From CAZNXJ01 sp964577115 (lineage in GTDB: Bacteria; Planctomycetota; Planctomycetia; Pirellulales; Pirellulaceae): a stretch of DNA of 64,000 nucleotides. Location: assembly GCA_964577115.1 (NCBI GenBank), contig CAZNXJ010000003.1, forward strand, positions 1 through 64,000. Reading direction: 5' to 3'. The position numbers and the translations under genes were made by a program. The notes beneath the pieces were generated by a model. It was given only the letters and a program-made list of their open reading frames with translations, ran no database searches and was not told where the DNA came from. Shown piece by piece: positions 54,185 through 63,100 of this stretch (the first letter of the stretch is position 1; each line of letters starts with the position of its first letter).

Positions 54185-54685
54185 ATGGCGAAGAATAAAA
54201 AGGCCAACAAGAGCGGTACCACGCAGCCGGCGAAGACCGAGCGGCTGATCTCCGAGAACCGCAAAGCGCGCCACAATTACGAAATCCTCGATCGCATGGA
54301 ATGCGGAATCGTGCTGACGGGCAGTGAGGTAAAGAGCTTGCGGGAAGGACGCATTTCGCTGGAAGAGTCGTACGCGCGCGTTCGCGATGGTGAAGTCTGG
54401 CTGCTTGGCTGCGACATCCCCCAGTATCCGCTCGCCGGATTCTGGAACCACGAACCGAAGCGCCCGCGCAAGCTCCTGATGCACCGGCGGGAGATCCGCA
54501 AGTTTGCGGCCACGGCCAAAGAGAAAGGCCTCACGCTCGTGCCGCTCAAGCTGTACTTCAACGAACGAGGACGTGCCAAGGTCTTGCTCGGCCTGTGCCG
54601 CGGCAAGAAGCTGCACGACAAGCGCGAGTCGCTAAAGAAGGCCGACACCCAGCGCGAAATCTCGCGCGCGATGCGCCGGCGCTAG
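54185..54685 (+). CDS. smpB: SsrA-binding protein SmpB
   Basis: A 166-residue RNA-binding protein required with tmRNA for rescue of stalled ribosomes. Landmarks: LISENRKARHNYEILDRMEC at the start, GIVLTGSEVKSLREGRISLE in the barrel, NHEPKRPRKLLMHRREI, and a basic C-terminal tail (GKKLHDKRESLKKADTQREI) that becomes helical on the ribosome. Length is normal. I chose the ATG at 54185 over the upstream GTG at 54146 because the family N-terminus begins there. It is followed by an unrelated ABC operon 80 bp on. Confidence 0.96.
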   Translation: MAKNKKANKSGTTQPAKTERLISENRKARHNYEILDRMECGIVLTGSEVKSLREGRISLEESYARVRDGEVWLLGCDIPQYPLAGFWNHEPKRPRKLLMHRREIRKFAATAKEKGLTLVPLKLYFNERGRAKVLLGLCRGKKLHDKRESLKKADTQREISRAMRRR

Positions 54686-54765
54686 TGTCGGCTCAGACGC
54701 CGCGCGGCAGCAGCACGGGAGACCATTGCCATCCGTGAACGCATGACAACAACGAGCCGAAGCTG

Positions 54766-55452
54766 ATGCTGCTAAGACTGAATAACATCAAAAAGGTATA
54801 CACCGAGCCGAACGGGGCGGAGCTGGAAATTCTGAACGTGCCGCGCTTCGAAGTCGCGGCGGCCGAACAGATGGTGCTCGTCGGCCGCAGTGGCTCGGGG
54901 AAGACAACGCTCCTGCACATCATTGCCGGAATCCGCACGCCCACGTCCGGCACCGTGCACATCGACGGCATTGAGGCGACGCGGCTATCCGAACAGGGGC
55001 GTGATCGTCTGCGAGCCGAGAAGCTAGGTTACGTGTTTCAGACGTTCAATCTGCTGCCCGCTTTCTCGGCGCTCGAAAACGTGCTACTCGGGATGACCTT
55101 CGCGCGCGGCAAACGCAGCCGGGCTCGCGCTCAGGAACTGCTCGACCGCGTCGGGCTCGGGCACCGCATGAGTCACAAGCCGGCCGCGTTGTCGGTGGGC
55201 GAGCAGCAGCGCGTGGCCGTCGCGCGGGCACTTGCAAACCGCCCGCGGCTGCTCCTGGCCGACGAACCCACGGCGAACGTGGATCCGGCGAACCAGGACA
55301 AGATCATCGACCTGATTTGTGAGACTTGCGCGGAAGAAGGGATCGCGCTGGTGATGGTGACGCATTCGACGGAAGTCGCCGGGCGGTTCTCACGAGTCGA
55401 TCGTCTGGAGGATATTAACCAGGTGCTGAAGGCGCAGAAGGAGCCCGCATGA
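54766..55452 (+). CDS. LolD-type ABC transporter ATPase
   Basis: The 228-residue ATPase has Walker A GRSGSGKTT, Q-loop VFQTFNLLPAFSALENV, an ABC signature modified to LSVGEQQRVAVARAL (Val for the first Gly), Walker B LLLADEPTANVD and the switch histidine in VMVTHSTE. It overlaps the next gene by 4 bp (ATGA), so it forms a unit with that permease. The group is LolD/MacB-like. With the downstream DUF3299 genes it resembles clusters elsewhere proposed to act in metal uptake. Confidence 0.92.
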   Translation: MLLRLNNIKKVYTEPNGAELEILNVPRFEVAAAEQMVLVGRSGSGKTTLLHIIAGIRTPTSGTVHIDGIEATRLSEQGRDRLRAEKLGYVFQTFNLLPAFSALENVLLGMTFARGKRSRARAQELLDRVGLGHRMSHKPAALSVGEQQRVAVARALANRPRLLLADEPTANVDPANQDKIIDLICETCAEEGIALVMVTHSTEVAGRFSRVDRLEDINQVLKAQKEPA

Positions 55453-57035
55453 ACCTGTTTATGATTGCCTGGCGAAGCTTGCAGCAGCGCTGGCTGGCCT
55501 CGTCGTTGACGGCTCTTTCGATGGCTCTGGGTGTTGCGCTCATCGTCGCTGTCGTGACGATCCACGGCGTGGCCACTGAGCAATTTTCGGGGCGCAACAA
55601 TCTGGGATACAACCTGATTGTCGGCGCGAAGGGCGGTGCGCTTCAGCTCACCATGAACTCGGTGTACTACCTGAGTGACCCCATCGAAAACATTGATTAC
55701 CGCTACTACCTCGAGTTCCTTCCGCAGGAGCAGCGAGCCGAACAACTGCGCTATTCCTACACGCATCACAGCTACCAGGCGCTCGGCCAAACAATGATGC
55801 TCGCCGGAAGCGTCACGCCCGCGGTGATTCCCGGCACGAGCCTGCTTGTTCCGCAGGCCACTCCCCATGCCGTCGATCTTGTTGGTCAGTCCGTGCTGGG
55901 CATTAACCGCCGCGGACGGTTCAGCGATTACGTCGGCTTCACGATCCCGCTGTGCATGGGCGACTACTATGGTCCGTTCCGCGTGGTGGGCACGACGCCG
56001 GACATGTTCGAAGTTTTGCCGCAGGCCGCCGAGGAAGAACTTGAGTTCGCAGCCGGCCGCAATATGGAGCCGTGGAACGCCGAACACGGCTACTTCGAGG
56101 CTGTCGTCGGAGCGACGGTTGCCCGGGAAATGAAGATCAAGCTGGGCGACCAGGTCTTTCCGACGCACGGCGACCCGGAGGGACACTCGCATGAGAACGG
56201 CTTCGTCGTCGTCGGTATTCTGGCGCCGACTGGGTCGCCGCAGGACCGCGCGGTGTTCATCAATATCGAAGGTTTTTACCTGATGGGCGGCCACGCCAAG
56301 CCGATCCCGCGGGACGAAGACGAGGACGAACATGCCGGCGGCGAGCTGGTTGGCGGAGTCGAAGGGCAGGGCGAGTCGGCGGCATCGCCGCTGCGTGTCG
56401 AGCAGCGACGGCTGAAACCCCTGCCGCTCGAGCAGCGCGAGTTAACCTCGTTCCTTCTTCGCACGTCCAACCCCTTCGTCGCGCAAAACGTGCATAACCT
56501 GGTCAACGAGGGCGAAAAAGCACAGGCCGTACAACCGATCGCCGAAATCTACGGTTTGTTCGATATGTTTGTCACGCCCCTCAAACAGATTCTGCTGCTG
56601 CTCACACTGATGATCGTAGTCGTGTCCGGCATCAGCATTCTGGTGAGCATTTACAACTCGATGAGCGAGCGGCGGCACGAGATCGCCGTCATGCGAGCGC
56701 TCGGCGCCCGGCGTTCGACCGTGATGTGGATCATCTTGATTGAGGCGATCATGCTGGCGCTGGGGGGCGGCTTCCTCGGTTGGATTCTGGGACACGGGCT
56801 CAATGCGCTTGCGAGCCCGTTTGTCGAGGCCCGCACGGGCGTTGCAGTCGGCTTTTTCCAACTTGCTCCGCCGGTCACATTCAGCGAGCTGTTCGGGATC
56901 GGGGGGGCCGAGACGATGAAAATCTACCCGGAACTCCTGCTGATCCCGCTGCTGATGCTGCTGGCCGTGATTGTGGGGCTGCTGCCGTCCTTGGCCGCCT
57001 ACCGGACCGACGTCGCCGACTCGCTCGGAAAGTAG
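55449..57035 (+). CDS. FtsX/MacB-type permease with metal-ligand-rich loop
   Basis: The 528-residue inner-membrane permease has one N-terminal helix (LASSLTALSMALGVALIVAV), a large periplasmic domain and three C-terminal helices, with the coupling motif MSERRHEIAVMRALGARRST. The periplasmic part contains a His/Asp/Glu-rich segment, THGDPEGHSHENG (about 239-251), and an acidic insert, RDEDEDEHAGGE (about 287-298), both suited to binding divalent metals. It is coupled to the ATPase gene by ATGA. Unlike the exporter at 17369, it has a single FtsX module and no HlyD partner. Confidence 0.9.
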   Translation: MNLFMIAWRSLQQRWLASSLTALSMALGVALIVAVVTIHGVATEQFSGRNNLGYNLIVGAKGGALQLTMNSVYYLSDPIENIDYRYYLEFLPQEQRAEQLRYSYTHHSYQALGQTMMLAGSVTPAVIPGTSLLVPQATPHAVDLVGQSVLGINRRGRFSDYVGFTIPLCMGDYYGPFRVVGTTPDMFEVLPQAAEEELEFAAGRNMEPWNAEHGYFEAVVGATVAREMKIKLGDQVFPTHGDPEGHSHENGFVVVGILAPTGSPQDRAVFINIEGFYLMGGHAKPIPRDEDEDEHAGGELVGGVEGQGESAASPLRVEQRRLKPLPLEQRELTSFLLRTSNPFVAQNVHNLVNEGEKAQAVQPIAEIYGLFDMFVTPLKQILLLLTLMIVVVSGISILVSIYNSMSERRHEIAVMRALGARRSTVMWIILIEAIMLALGGGFLGWILGHGLNALASPFVEARTGVAVGFFQLAPPVTFSELFGIGGAETMKIYPELLLIPLLMLLAVIVGLLPSLAAYRTDVADSLGK

Positions 57036-57168
57036 CCGAACCCGTGGGGAGATCGTGCGGCAGGGCGATTGGCCTGTCGCGGGTTTGAGTGACTCGGCGC
57101 GATGCCGCCAAGGTCTCGGATTTCGCCGGGAATTGAGACCCGCGGCAACAGGCGGTAGGCTGGAGACG

Positions 57169-57174
57169 TATACT
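57169..57174 (+). promoter_or_regulatory. Possible -10 element of secreted repeat gene
   Basis: TATACT lies about 107 bp before the ATG at 57282, in the 246-bp gap after the permease. It suggests the downstream genes may have their own promoter as well as read-through. Confidence 0.25.
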
Positions 57175-57281
57175 GACGGTGTACAACCACGACGTCGCCG
57201 AACAGGCCGTGCGTGACGGAGCACGTCGCGCGGGAGAACGCGGCCGATTTTCGAGATCTCTTTTTTGCTAGAGGAATACTC

Positions 57282-58496
57282 ATGCTTCGCCGCATTCTGG
57301 CTCCGGCTCTAGCGGTCGCGCTGTTGAGCCTGATCGCTGCCCCACGCCTGCTTGCGTGTCCGTTCTGCAGTGCGGTGGCGCAAACGTTCACCGAAGAAAT
57401 CGATTCGATGGATGTGGCGATCGTCGGACGGCTCGTTGAAGTCCCGCCCGCCAAAGAATCGTTTGACGCGGGTGACGAACTGCCGAAGGCCAAGTTCGAA
57501 GTCGTCGAAGTGCTCAAGGGCGAGTCGCACCTGGTGAGCACCAAACCGGTCGAGGCCGTATATTTTGGCTCGGCTCCGAAAGGCAGCCTGTTCCTACTGA
57601 TGGCCGTCGATCCGCCGAACCTCGCCTGGTCGACACCGCTGGCGCTCTCGCCGCGAGCACACAAGTATCTCCAGCAAGTGGTCAAATTGCCGCGCGACTA
57701 TGCGAGCTCGACGGAGCTCTACGCGCAGCGCCTGTCCTTCTTCATGCAGCACCTCGAAGACGAGGATGATCTGCTCGCCCGCGATGCGTACGACGAGTTC
57801 GCTCGGGCTCCCTACGCGGCGGTCATCGCGCTGAAGGAGAAGATGGACCGCGAGCAGCTTGTCGAGTGGATCAAAGACACCGATATCCCAGCCAGCCGAC
57901 GGCGCTTGTATCTGACGATGCTGGGTGTTTGTGGCGGGAAGGAGGACGTTCCGCTGCTGGCCGAAATGCTCCGTTCGTCGGACCGCAAACAGAAAGCCGG
58001 CCTCGACGCGCTGATCGCGTGCTACCTCACGCTTCAGGGCGCCGAGGGAATGCCGCTGATTGAAGAGCTGTTCCTCAAGAATGAGTCGGCGGACTATGCC
58101 GACACCTACGCGGCCGTCATGGCGCTGCGCTTCCACGGAACCGAAGCCGATGTGATTCCGAAAGAGCGGGTGCTGGAAGGGTTCCGGCTGATGCTCGATC
58201 GACCGAAGCTGGCCGACCTGGTCATCTCCGACCTGGCGCGGTGGGAGGACTGGGAATCGATGCCCAAGTTGGTCGAGCTGTTCAAGAACTCGGATGAAAA
58301 GACGAGCTGGGTGCGCGTGCCGGTGATCAATTACTTGCGCGCTTGTCCCTTGCCGGAAGCTGCCGAGCGGCTGAAGGAGCTCGAGAAGATCGATCCAGTG
58401 GCCGTGCGCCGAGCGACGACGTTTTTCCCGCTGGGACCGCAGCCTCCGGCGGACGACAGTCCCGCAGCGACGGCCGGCAGCCCGGCAGGCCAGTAA
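57282..58496 (+). CDS. Secreted protein with CPFC motif and helical repeats
   Basis: The product is about 404 residues. A signal peptide (ILAPALAVALLSLIAAPRLL) ends just before a CPFC dithiol-like motif in LACPFCSAVAQTF. A beta-rich domain (about 40-140) follows. The rest is made of helical repeats of HEAT-like spacing (GGKEDVPLLAEMLRSSDRKQ, ADVIPKERVLEGFRLMLDRP), ending in a Pro/Ala-rich tail. I do not know the family, although similar proteins are common in Planctomycetes. I chose ATG 57282 because AGAGGA lies just upstream and the signal starts there. It sits between an ABC permease and two DUF3299 genes in the same orientation. Confidence 0.8.
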   Translation: MLRRILAPALAVALLSLIAAPRLLACPFCSAVAQTFTEEIDSMDVAIVGRLVEVPPAKESFDAGDELPKAKFEVVEVLKGESHLVSTKPVEAVYFGSAPKGSLFLLMAVDPPNLAWSTPLALSPRAHKYLQQVVKLPRDYASSTELYAQRLSFFMQHLEDEDDLLARDAYDEFARAPYAAVIALKEKMDREQLVEWIKDTDIPASRRRLYLTMLGVCGGKEDVPLLAEMLRSSDRKQKAGLDALIACYLTLQGAEGMPLIEELFLKNESADYADTYAAVMALRFHGTEADVIPKERVLEGFRLMLDRPKLADLVISDLARWEDWESMPKLVELFKNSDEKTSWVRVPVINYLRACPLPEAAERLKELEKIDPVAVRRATTFFPLGPQPPADDSPAATAGSPAGQ

Positions 58497-58655
58497 TCGC
58501 GGCCTCCCTGCCGCTGCGGGCGGGGACCGGCCCCCGGCGCGAACCAAGTGATGGCGTGCTGCGTAACAGCGCAGGTGGCTCGATCGAGCCTCCTGGCCTG
58601 AACACCCCGGTCGTTGTGTGGCCGGAGAAGACCTCTGAGCGTACGAGTTGAACTC

Positions 58656-59459
58656 ATGGCGACGCTGGATACTCAGACAAACATGCCTCCCGAATCGGAA
58701 CGCGTGACGGGCGCGCAAGCGAACGCTGCCGCGACGGAGTCCGGAGTCGATCCGCATGCGCCTGAGGCGTATGAATCCGAGCACGAGCAGTATGAGCCGG
58801 AGCCGTACGGTGAGGATGACGAGATGCTGCATCCCTACCGGGCGCTCAGCCGCGGTGCGGTCATCTCGTTTGCGATCGCGATTCTCTCGCTGCTCGTCGT
58901 ATTCTTCTCGCCAGTCACCGTGCTCTTGCCGTTGTTCGGCTTTATCATCGGGCTGGTCAGTGCGCGGCGCATCAAGCGATACCCGAGCGAGCTCAGCGGG
59001 CGAGGCATGGCGCTTGCCGGCTGCATTGGCTCGCTCGTGCTCCTTATTTCCGGTGCGGCATTCCACACCGTCATTTATGTGACGGAAGTCCCCGAGGGCT
59101 ATGAGCGGATCTCGTTCCAAATGCTTCAGCCCGAAGCCGGAACGGGCACGTACGTTCCGGAAAGCGCGCTTGCGCTGAACGGCAAACGCGTGTTTGTTAA
59201 AGGGTACATCCACCCGAGCGTCGGCGGATTGGGCATGGTGCGCCAGTTCGTGCTGGTCCCGGACCTGGGTACCTGCTGCTTCGGCGGGCAGCCGAAACTG
59301 ACCGATATGATCGAAGTAACGTTGCCCGAACACCTGGGCGTTCAGTATTCGCGTCGCAAACAGAAGCTCGCCGGAACGCTGATCGTCGACACGAAACTGA
59401 AACGCGTGGATGGGCTGACCGGAGTCTTCTATCAACTCAAGGCGGATATGGTCCGCTAA
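58656..59459 (+). CDS. Membrane-anchored DUF3299 protein
   Basis: About 267 residues: an acidic N-terminal stretch (about 1-60), two membrane helices resembling DUF4190 (FAIAILSLLVVFFSPVTVLL and GMALAGCIGSLVLLISGAAF), then a periplasmic DUF3299-like domain. The domain shows GKRVFVKGYIHPS, FVLVPDLGTCCFGGQP and a final strand GLTGVFYQLKAD. The CCFG dicysteine motif may bind metal. Start at ATG 58656; the frame opens at 58614. The next gene is a second DUF3299 protein, so the two may form a pair. Confidence 0.85.
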   Translation: MATLDTQTNMPPESERVTGAQANAAATESGVDPHAPEAYESEHEQYEPEPYGEDDEMLHPYRALSRGAVISFAIAILSLLVVFFSPVTVLLPLFGFIIGLVSARRIKRYPSELSGRGMALAGCIGSLVLLISGAAFHTVIYVTEVPEGYERISFQMLQPEAGTGTYVPESALALNGKRVFVKGYIHPSVGGLGMVRQFVLVPDLGTCCFGGQPKLTDMIEVTLPEHLGVQYSRRKQKLAGTLIVDTKLKRVDGLTGVFYQLKADMVR

Positions 59460-59492
59460 GCAAGGCGGGCGTGCCGAGAGAAAGGAGATAGC

Positions 59493-60059
59493 GTGAAACG
59501 GAGCACTCAACCAGCCGTTTTCGAGGCCGATAGGGTCCGTCTCCTCTTGTCGGCGGGTCGCGACCTGGCGAGCCTACGGCGGATCGCTCTGGGTGTGGCC
59601 AGCGTCCTGGTGCTCGCCAGCATCACGCCGAACACGCTGCTCGCCAAAAAGAACGACACGAACCGGAAAGGGAAATCAGGCAACGTCGAGGAGATCACGT
59701 TCGATGACGTGAAGCTCGAACTGGAGAAGGACGAGCCGTTCGACCCCAAGAAGCTGACCGACCGTGTGAAGGAGCTCGATAAGCAGGTCGTCCGCATCCG
59801 CGGTTACATTCTTCCGGCATCCGTCTTTCAGCAGAAGAATATCTCGAGCTTCGTGCTGGTGCGGGACAACATGGAGTGTTGCTTCGGTCCCGGCGCGGCA
59901 TTGCACGATTGCATGGTGGTCGAAATGGAAGCCGGCGCCACCACCGATTTCACGACGCGCCCGGTGGCGGTCGAGGGCGTCTTCCGGATCAGGGAGTTCA
60001 AGTATCCGGACGGCAAGTACTACGCCATCTACCATCTTCAGGGGCGTAGCGTAAAGTAG
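59493..60059 (+). CDS. Secreted DUF3299 protein
   Basis: A 188-residue protein with one hydrophobic N-terminal segment (LGVASVLVLASITPNTLLA) and a DUF3299 domain: VRIRGYILPASVFQ, FVLVRDNMECCFGPGA and AVEGVFRIREFKYPDGKYYA. The CCFG motif matches that of the upstream gene, which lies 33 bp before it. Start is a GTG with a good AAAGGAG site. DUF3299 proteins in proteobacteria often sit with LolD/permease pairs, as here. Precise role unknown. Confidence 0.88.
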   Translation: MKRSTQPAVFEADRVRLLLSAGRDLASLRRIALGVASVLVLASITPNTLLAKKNDTNRKGKSGNVEEITFDDVKLELEKDEPFDPKKLTDRVKELDKQVVRIRGYILPASVFQQKNISSFVLVRDNMECCFGPGAALHDCMVVEMEAGATTDFTTRPVAVEGVFRIREFKYPDGKYYAIYHLQGRSVK

Positions 60060-60214
60060 TGGGCGCAAGGCGGGGGCGTCGATTCGCCAAGAGGAAGTCG
60101 TCCTCACGTCAGCACTTCCGCGATACGGCCTTTCCGCGAAACAGGTGCGAGCGGCCCACGGTCCGTGAGTTTCCGCGCTTGCTCCGTTCTCCTTTGCGAA
60201 GGATTACTGCGCCC

Positions 60215-61375
60215 ATGGAAAAGAATTACGTGATCACCGATGTCGCGTCGCGGACTCAGATCGATGAGCTCGCTATTCGGCCGGATGACGTAGGCGGGAC
60301 GGCCGACGGATATTTCATCCGCAAGCGGACGCTGCGAGGCGGGCTCGCCGAAGGCGTGGACGAAATCGTTATCGACAATGGCGTGTTCTCGTTCGTGGTC
60401 CTGCCGACGCGTGGGATGGGGATCTGGAAGGCGTGGTCCGGTGAAGAGGAGATCGGATGGCGGTCGCCCGTCCAGGGGCCGGTGCATCCACATTTCGTGC
60501 CGGTGTCGGAGCCGAGCGGCCTCGGGTGGCTCGATGGATTCGACGAACTGTTTGTGCGCTGCGGGCTCGAGAGCAACGGCGCGCCGGAGTTTGATCAGCA
60601 GCAGCGTTTGAAATATCCGCTCCATGGACGCATCGCGAATCGCCCGGCTCACGAGGTGCGCATCGCCATCAACGGCTCGACCGGCGAAATCACCGTGCAT
60701 GGCACGGTCGACGAGTCGCGGTTTCATTTCCAGAAGCTGCGGCTGCGAACGATGATCAAGACGCGGGTCGGCGAGCACGGCTTTCGCGTCTACGATGAAA
60801 TCGAAAATCTTTCGGCGCTCCCGGCCGAAGCGCAGATGCTCTACCACATCAACTTTGGCCACCCACTGCTCGACGCGGGCTCGCGCGTCGTCGCGCCCGC
60901 GAAAATCGTGGCTCCGCGCAATGCCCGCGCGCTCGAAGGGCTCGAACATTGGGACAGCTACGAAGGCGAACAGGCGGGGTTTGCCGAGCAGGTGTATTTC
61001 TTGCAGCTCTACGGCGACTCGAGTGGTAAGACGCGGACGCTGCTCAAGAATGCGCATGGCACGCGCGGAGCGAGTCTCGTGTTTCGCACCGCTGAGCTTC
61101 CGTGCTTTTCCGTGTGGAAGGACACGGCCGCCGCGGCCGACGGTTATGTGACGGGGCTCGAGCCGGCCACGAATTTCCCGAACCCGCGTTCATTCGAAGG
61201 GCAGCAAGGGCGCGTCGTGAAGCTGGCGCCGGGCCAAAAGGCCACCATGGCCGTGGCGCTCGAATATCATCCGGATGCGGCGAGCGTCGAAGCGGCCGAA
61301 GCCGAGATCAAACGATTGCAGCAGAAACCGGCCGAAATTCTTCGCGAGGCCCCAGCCGGCTGGTGTGCGGACTAA
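60215..61375 (+). CDS. DUF4432 aldose-epimerase-like protein
   Basis: About 386 residues of the galactose-mutarotase-like fold (DUF4432 type). Motifs: FVVLPTRGMGIWKAW near the N-terminus, a Glu/Asp-rich middle with GLGWLDGFDELFVRCGLESN, and MLYHINFGHPLLDAGSRVV plus a C-terminal LEPATNFPNPRSFEGQQGRV, where the mutarotase active-site region would be. Likely cytosolic, no signal peptide. I start at ATG 60215 with GAAGGA upstream; the open frame from 60059 gives an Arg-rich leader that does not look real. It begins the sugar-related run of genes to the window end. Confidence 0.85.
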   Translation: MEKNYVITDVASRTQIDELAIRPDDVGGTADGYFIRKRTLRGGLAEGVDEIVIDNGVFSFVVLPTRGMGIWKAWSGEEEIGWRSPVQGPVHPHFVPVSEPSGLGWLDGFDELFVRCGLESNGAPEFDQQQRLKYPLHGRIANRPAHEVRIAINGSTGEITVHGTVDESRFHFQKLRLRTMIKTRVGEHGFRVYDEIENLSALPAEAQMLYHINFGHPLLDAGSRVVAPAKIVAPRNARALEGLEHWDSYEGEQAGFAEQVYFLQLYGDSSGKTRTLLKNAHGTRGASLVFRTAELPCFSVWKDTAAAADGYVTGLEPATNFPNPRSFEGQQGRVVKLAPGQKATMAVALEYHPDAASVEAAEAEIKRLQQKPAEILREAPAGWCAD

Positions 61376-61413
61376 GCGGGGGAGCGTTCCGGCGAAGCGT
61401 TTCCAGTTCCGGG

Positions 61414-61562
61414 TTCCGGGGGCCGGGGTCAGGCGAGTGAGTTTGTGGATAGCGGCCCAAACGGTCCGTGTCACAACAGATCGCCTCACTAAGAAGCATG
61501 GCTTCGTCGGCCTCCCGGAGCTCAAACCATGCTGCCTGAACCCCACGTCCTGGCTCCCGGAA
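61414..61562. repeat. Imperfect inverted repeat in 375-bp gap
   Basis: The arms TTCCGGGGGCCGGGGT (61414-61429) and TCCTGGCTCCCGGAA (61548-61562) are complementary with few mismatches around a 118-bp centre. A perfect 7-bp stem, AGCATGG/CCATGCT (61495-61533), lies inside. The gap 61376-61750 holds no gene that I can see; its right part is rich in CCTGAAC/CTGCACCC words. Confidence 0.45.
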
Positions 61563-61750
61563 TCCAACTCCTGCACCCGATACTCGGAATTCGCCCCGGG
61601 ACTTCACTTCCTGCACCCTGAACTCTGAACCGGGTTGGGCGCTTCCACACGGCGCGTCCTGCTTGCCTTAGCCGGCCAAAGTGAATAAAAAGAAACCCTT
61701 CTCAGGGCCGGCGTTTGCGCTCGCGTTCCGCGGGCTCTCTGTGGCTACTC

Positions 61751-63037
61751 ATGGATCCGCAACAGTTGCTTGAGGTGACGGCTATGGTATCGCCGAATGT
61801 GGTGAAGGGTGACAGTGTCGGCCCCATCTTGCAGCGGGCCTTGGAAGCGGGAGACGGCCTGCTGCGTCTGACGCCGACGTGGGTACCGCGTAGCTTTTTG
61901 CATCCCGGGCGCCGTATCAAGCTCCATCCGGACGACCTGTACGCCTACGGGGCCGATCGCGGCGGCATCGATGAGCGTTGGTTTGCCAGCACCACGGAAG
62001 CGGCGAACGAGGGGCGCGTCTGGCACGAAGGGCTCAGCTTTGTCTCGTTCGAAGGGCAGCAATTCCTGCTGCGCGATGCGGTGAGCGAGGACGGTGTGAC
62101 GCTGGTCGGCGAGGCGATCTACAAAAAATACAACCGCTGGCCGGTGTACTCGAAGTTCTTCGACAACATGGGGCCGATCCCGCACCACATGCACCAGGGC
62201 TTCGAGCACGCGAAGCTGACGGGGCAGGAAGGGAAGCCGGAGAGCTACTACTTCCCGCCGCAATACAACAACGTCGATAACAACTTCGCCTACACGTTCA
62301 TGGGGCTCGAGCCGGGCACGACGAAAGACGACGTGCGGCGCTGCCTCGAGAACTGGAACAAGGGCGACAACGGAATCCTGGACCTCTCGCGCGCCTATCG
62401 GCTCAAACGCGGCACCGGCTGGCTCATCCCGCCCGGAGTCCTGCACGCGCCAGGTTCGCTCTGCACGTACGAACCGCAGTGGGGCAGCGACGTGTTCGGC
62501 ATGTTCCAGTCGATCGTCGAGGGACGCTACGTTCCTTGGTCGCTGCTGGTCAAGGACGTTCCCCCCGAGAAGCATCAGGATCTCGACTTCATCATCGACC
62601 AGCTCGACTGGGAAAAGAACGTCGATACGCATTTCAAGGAAAACAACTACCTAGAGCCGATCGTCGATACCGAACGCAGCGGAGACGGCTACACGGACCG
62701 CTGGATCGTGTATGGACGCGTGGACGGTGCCCAGTTGTTTAGCGCGAAAGAGCTGACCATCGAACCGGGGGCGAAGTGTGTGCTGAAGGACCCGGGCGCT
62801 AGCGGCTGGATCACCGTGCAGGGCAAAGGGCGCATGGGCAAGCTGAATCTCCAGACGCCTGCCATGATCCGCTTCGGCGAGGAGACGGAGGACGAAGTTT
62901 TCATCACGCACGCGGCCGCGACGCGTGGTGTCGAGATCGAAAACACCGGCTCCGAACCGCTCGTCGGACTGCGCTACTTCGGACCGGACGTGCACGCGAA
63001 TCTTCCAAACGTGGGCGACTATCGCAAATCGTCCTAG
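61751..63037 (+). CDS. Cupin-fold protein, mannose-isomerase-like
   Basis: About 428 residues, no signal peptide. The middle has a probable metal site, MGPIPHHMHQGFEHAKLTG, with closely spaced histidines as in cupins, followed by PPQYNNVDNNFAYTFMGLEPG and a second possible turn with GWLIPPGVLHAPGS. The layout resembles class I mannose-6-phosphate isomerases. I cannot name the substrate. ATG 61751 is preferred, though ATG 61784 is possible. It lies between a DUF4432 protein and a TIM-barrel isomerase, so a sugar-isomerising role fits. Confidence 0.75.
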   Translation: MDPQQLLEVTAMVSPNVVKGDSVGPILQRALEAGDGLLRLTPTWVPRSFLHPGRRIKLHPDDLYAYGADRGGIDERWFASTTEAANEGRVWHEGLSFVSFEGQQFLLRDAVSEDGVTLVGEAIYKKYNRWPVYSKFFDNMGPIPHHMHQGFEHAKLTGQEGKPESYYFPPQYNNVDNNFAYTFMGLEPGTTKDDVRRCLENWNKGDNGILDLSRAYRLKRGTGWLIPPGVLHAPGSLCTYEPQWGSDVFGMFQSIVEGRYVPWSLLVKDVPPEKHQDLDFIIDQLDWEKNVDTHFKENNYLEPIVDTERSGDGYTDRWIVYGRVDGAQLFSAKELTIEPGAKCVLKDPGASGWITVQGKGRMGKLNLQTPAMIRFGEETEDEVFITHAAATRGVEIENTGSEPLVGLRYFGPDVHANLPNVGDYRKSS

Positions 63038-63100
63038 GCGGCGCCGCGGAACCAAGCACCTCGCGCGCCGGTCGTGCGGCGCGCTTCTCCAGCGAGGCGG

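Noticed and set aside
53860..54276. Minus-strand frame with a hydrophobic stretch between lipA and smpB
   Set aside because: The apparent membrane segment is the reverse of the smpB start region. No homology and no ribosome-binding site.
55173..56333. Minus-strand open frame of 386 codons
   Set aside because: Shadow of the LolD-type ATPase and its permease, which carry complete functional motifs and a translational overlap.
54766..57035. Assignment as a lipoprotein-releasing LolCDE system
   Set aside because: Only one permease is present, its periplasmic loop is rich in metal ligands, and the neighbours are DUF3299 proteins rather than lipoprotein-sorting genes. The Lol-type similarity is at family level only.
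57594..59510. Minus-strand open frame of 638 codons
   Set aside because: Antisense to the CPFC repeat protein and the first DUF3299 gene, whose signal peptide, membrane helices and ribosome-binding sites are convincing. No motif in the reverse frame.
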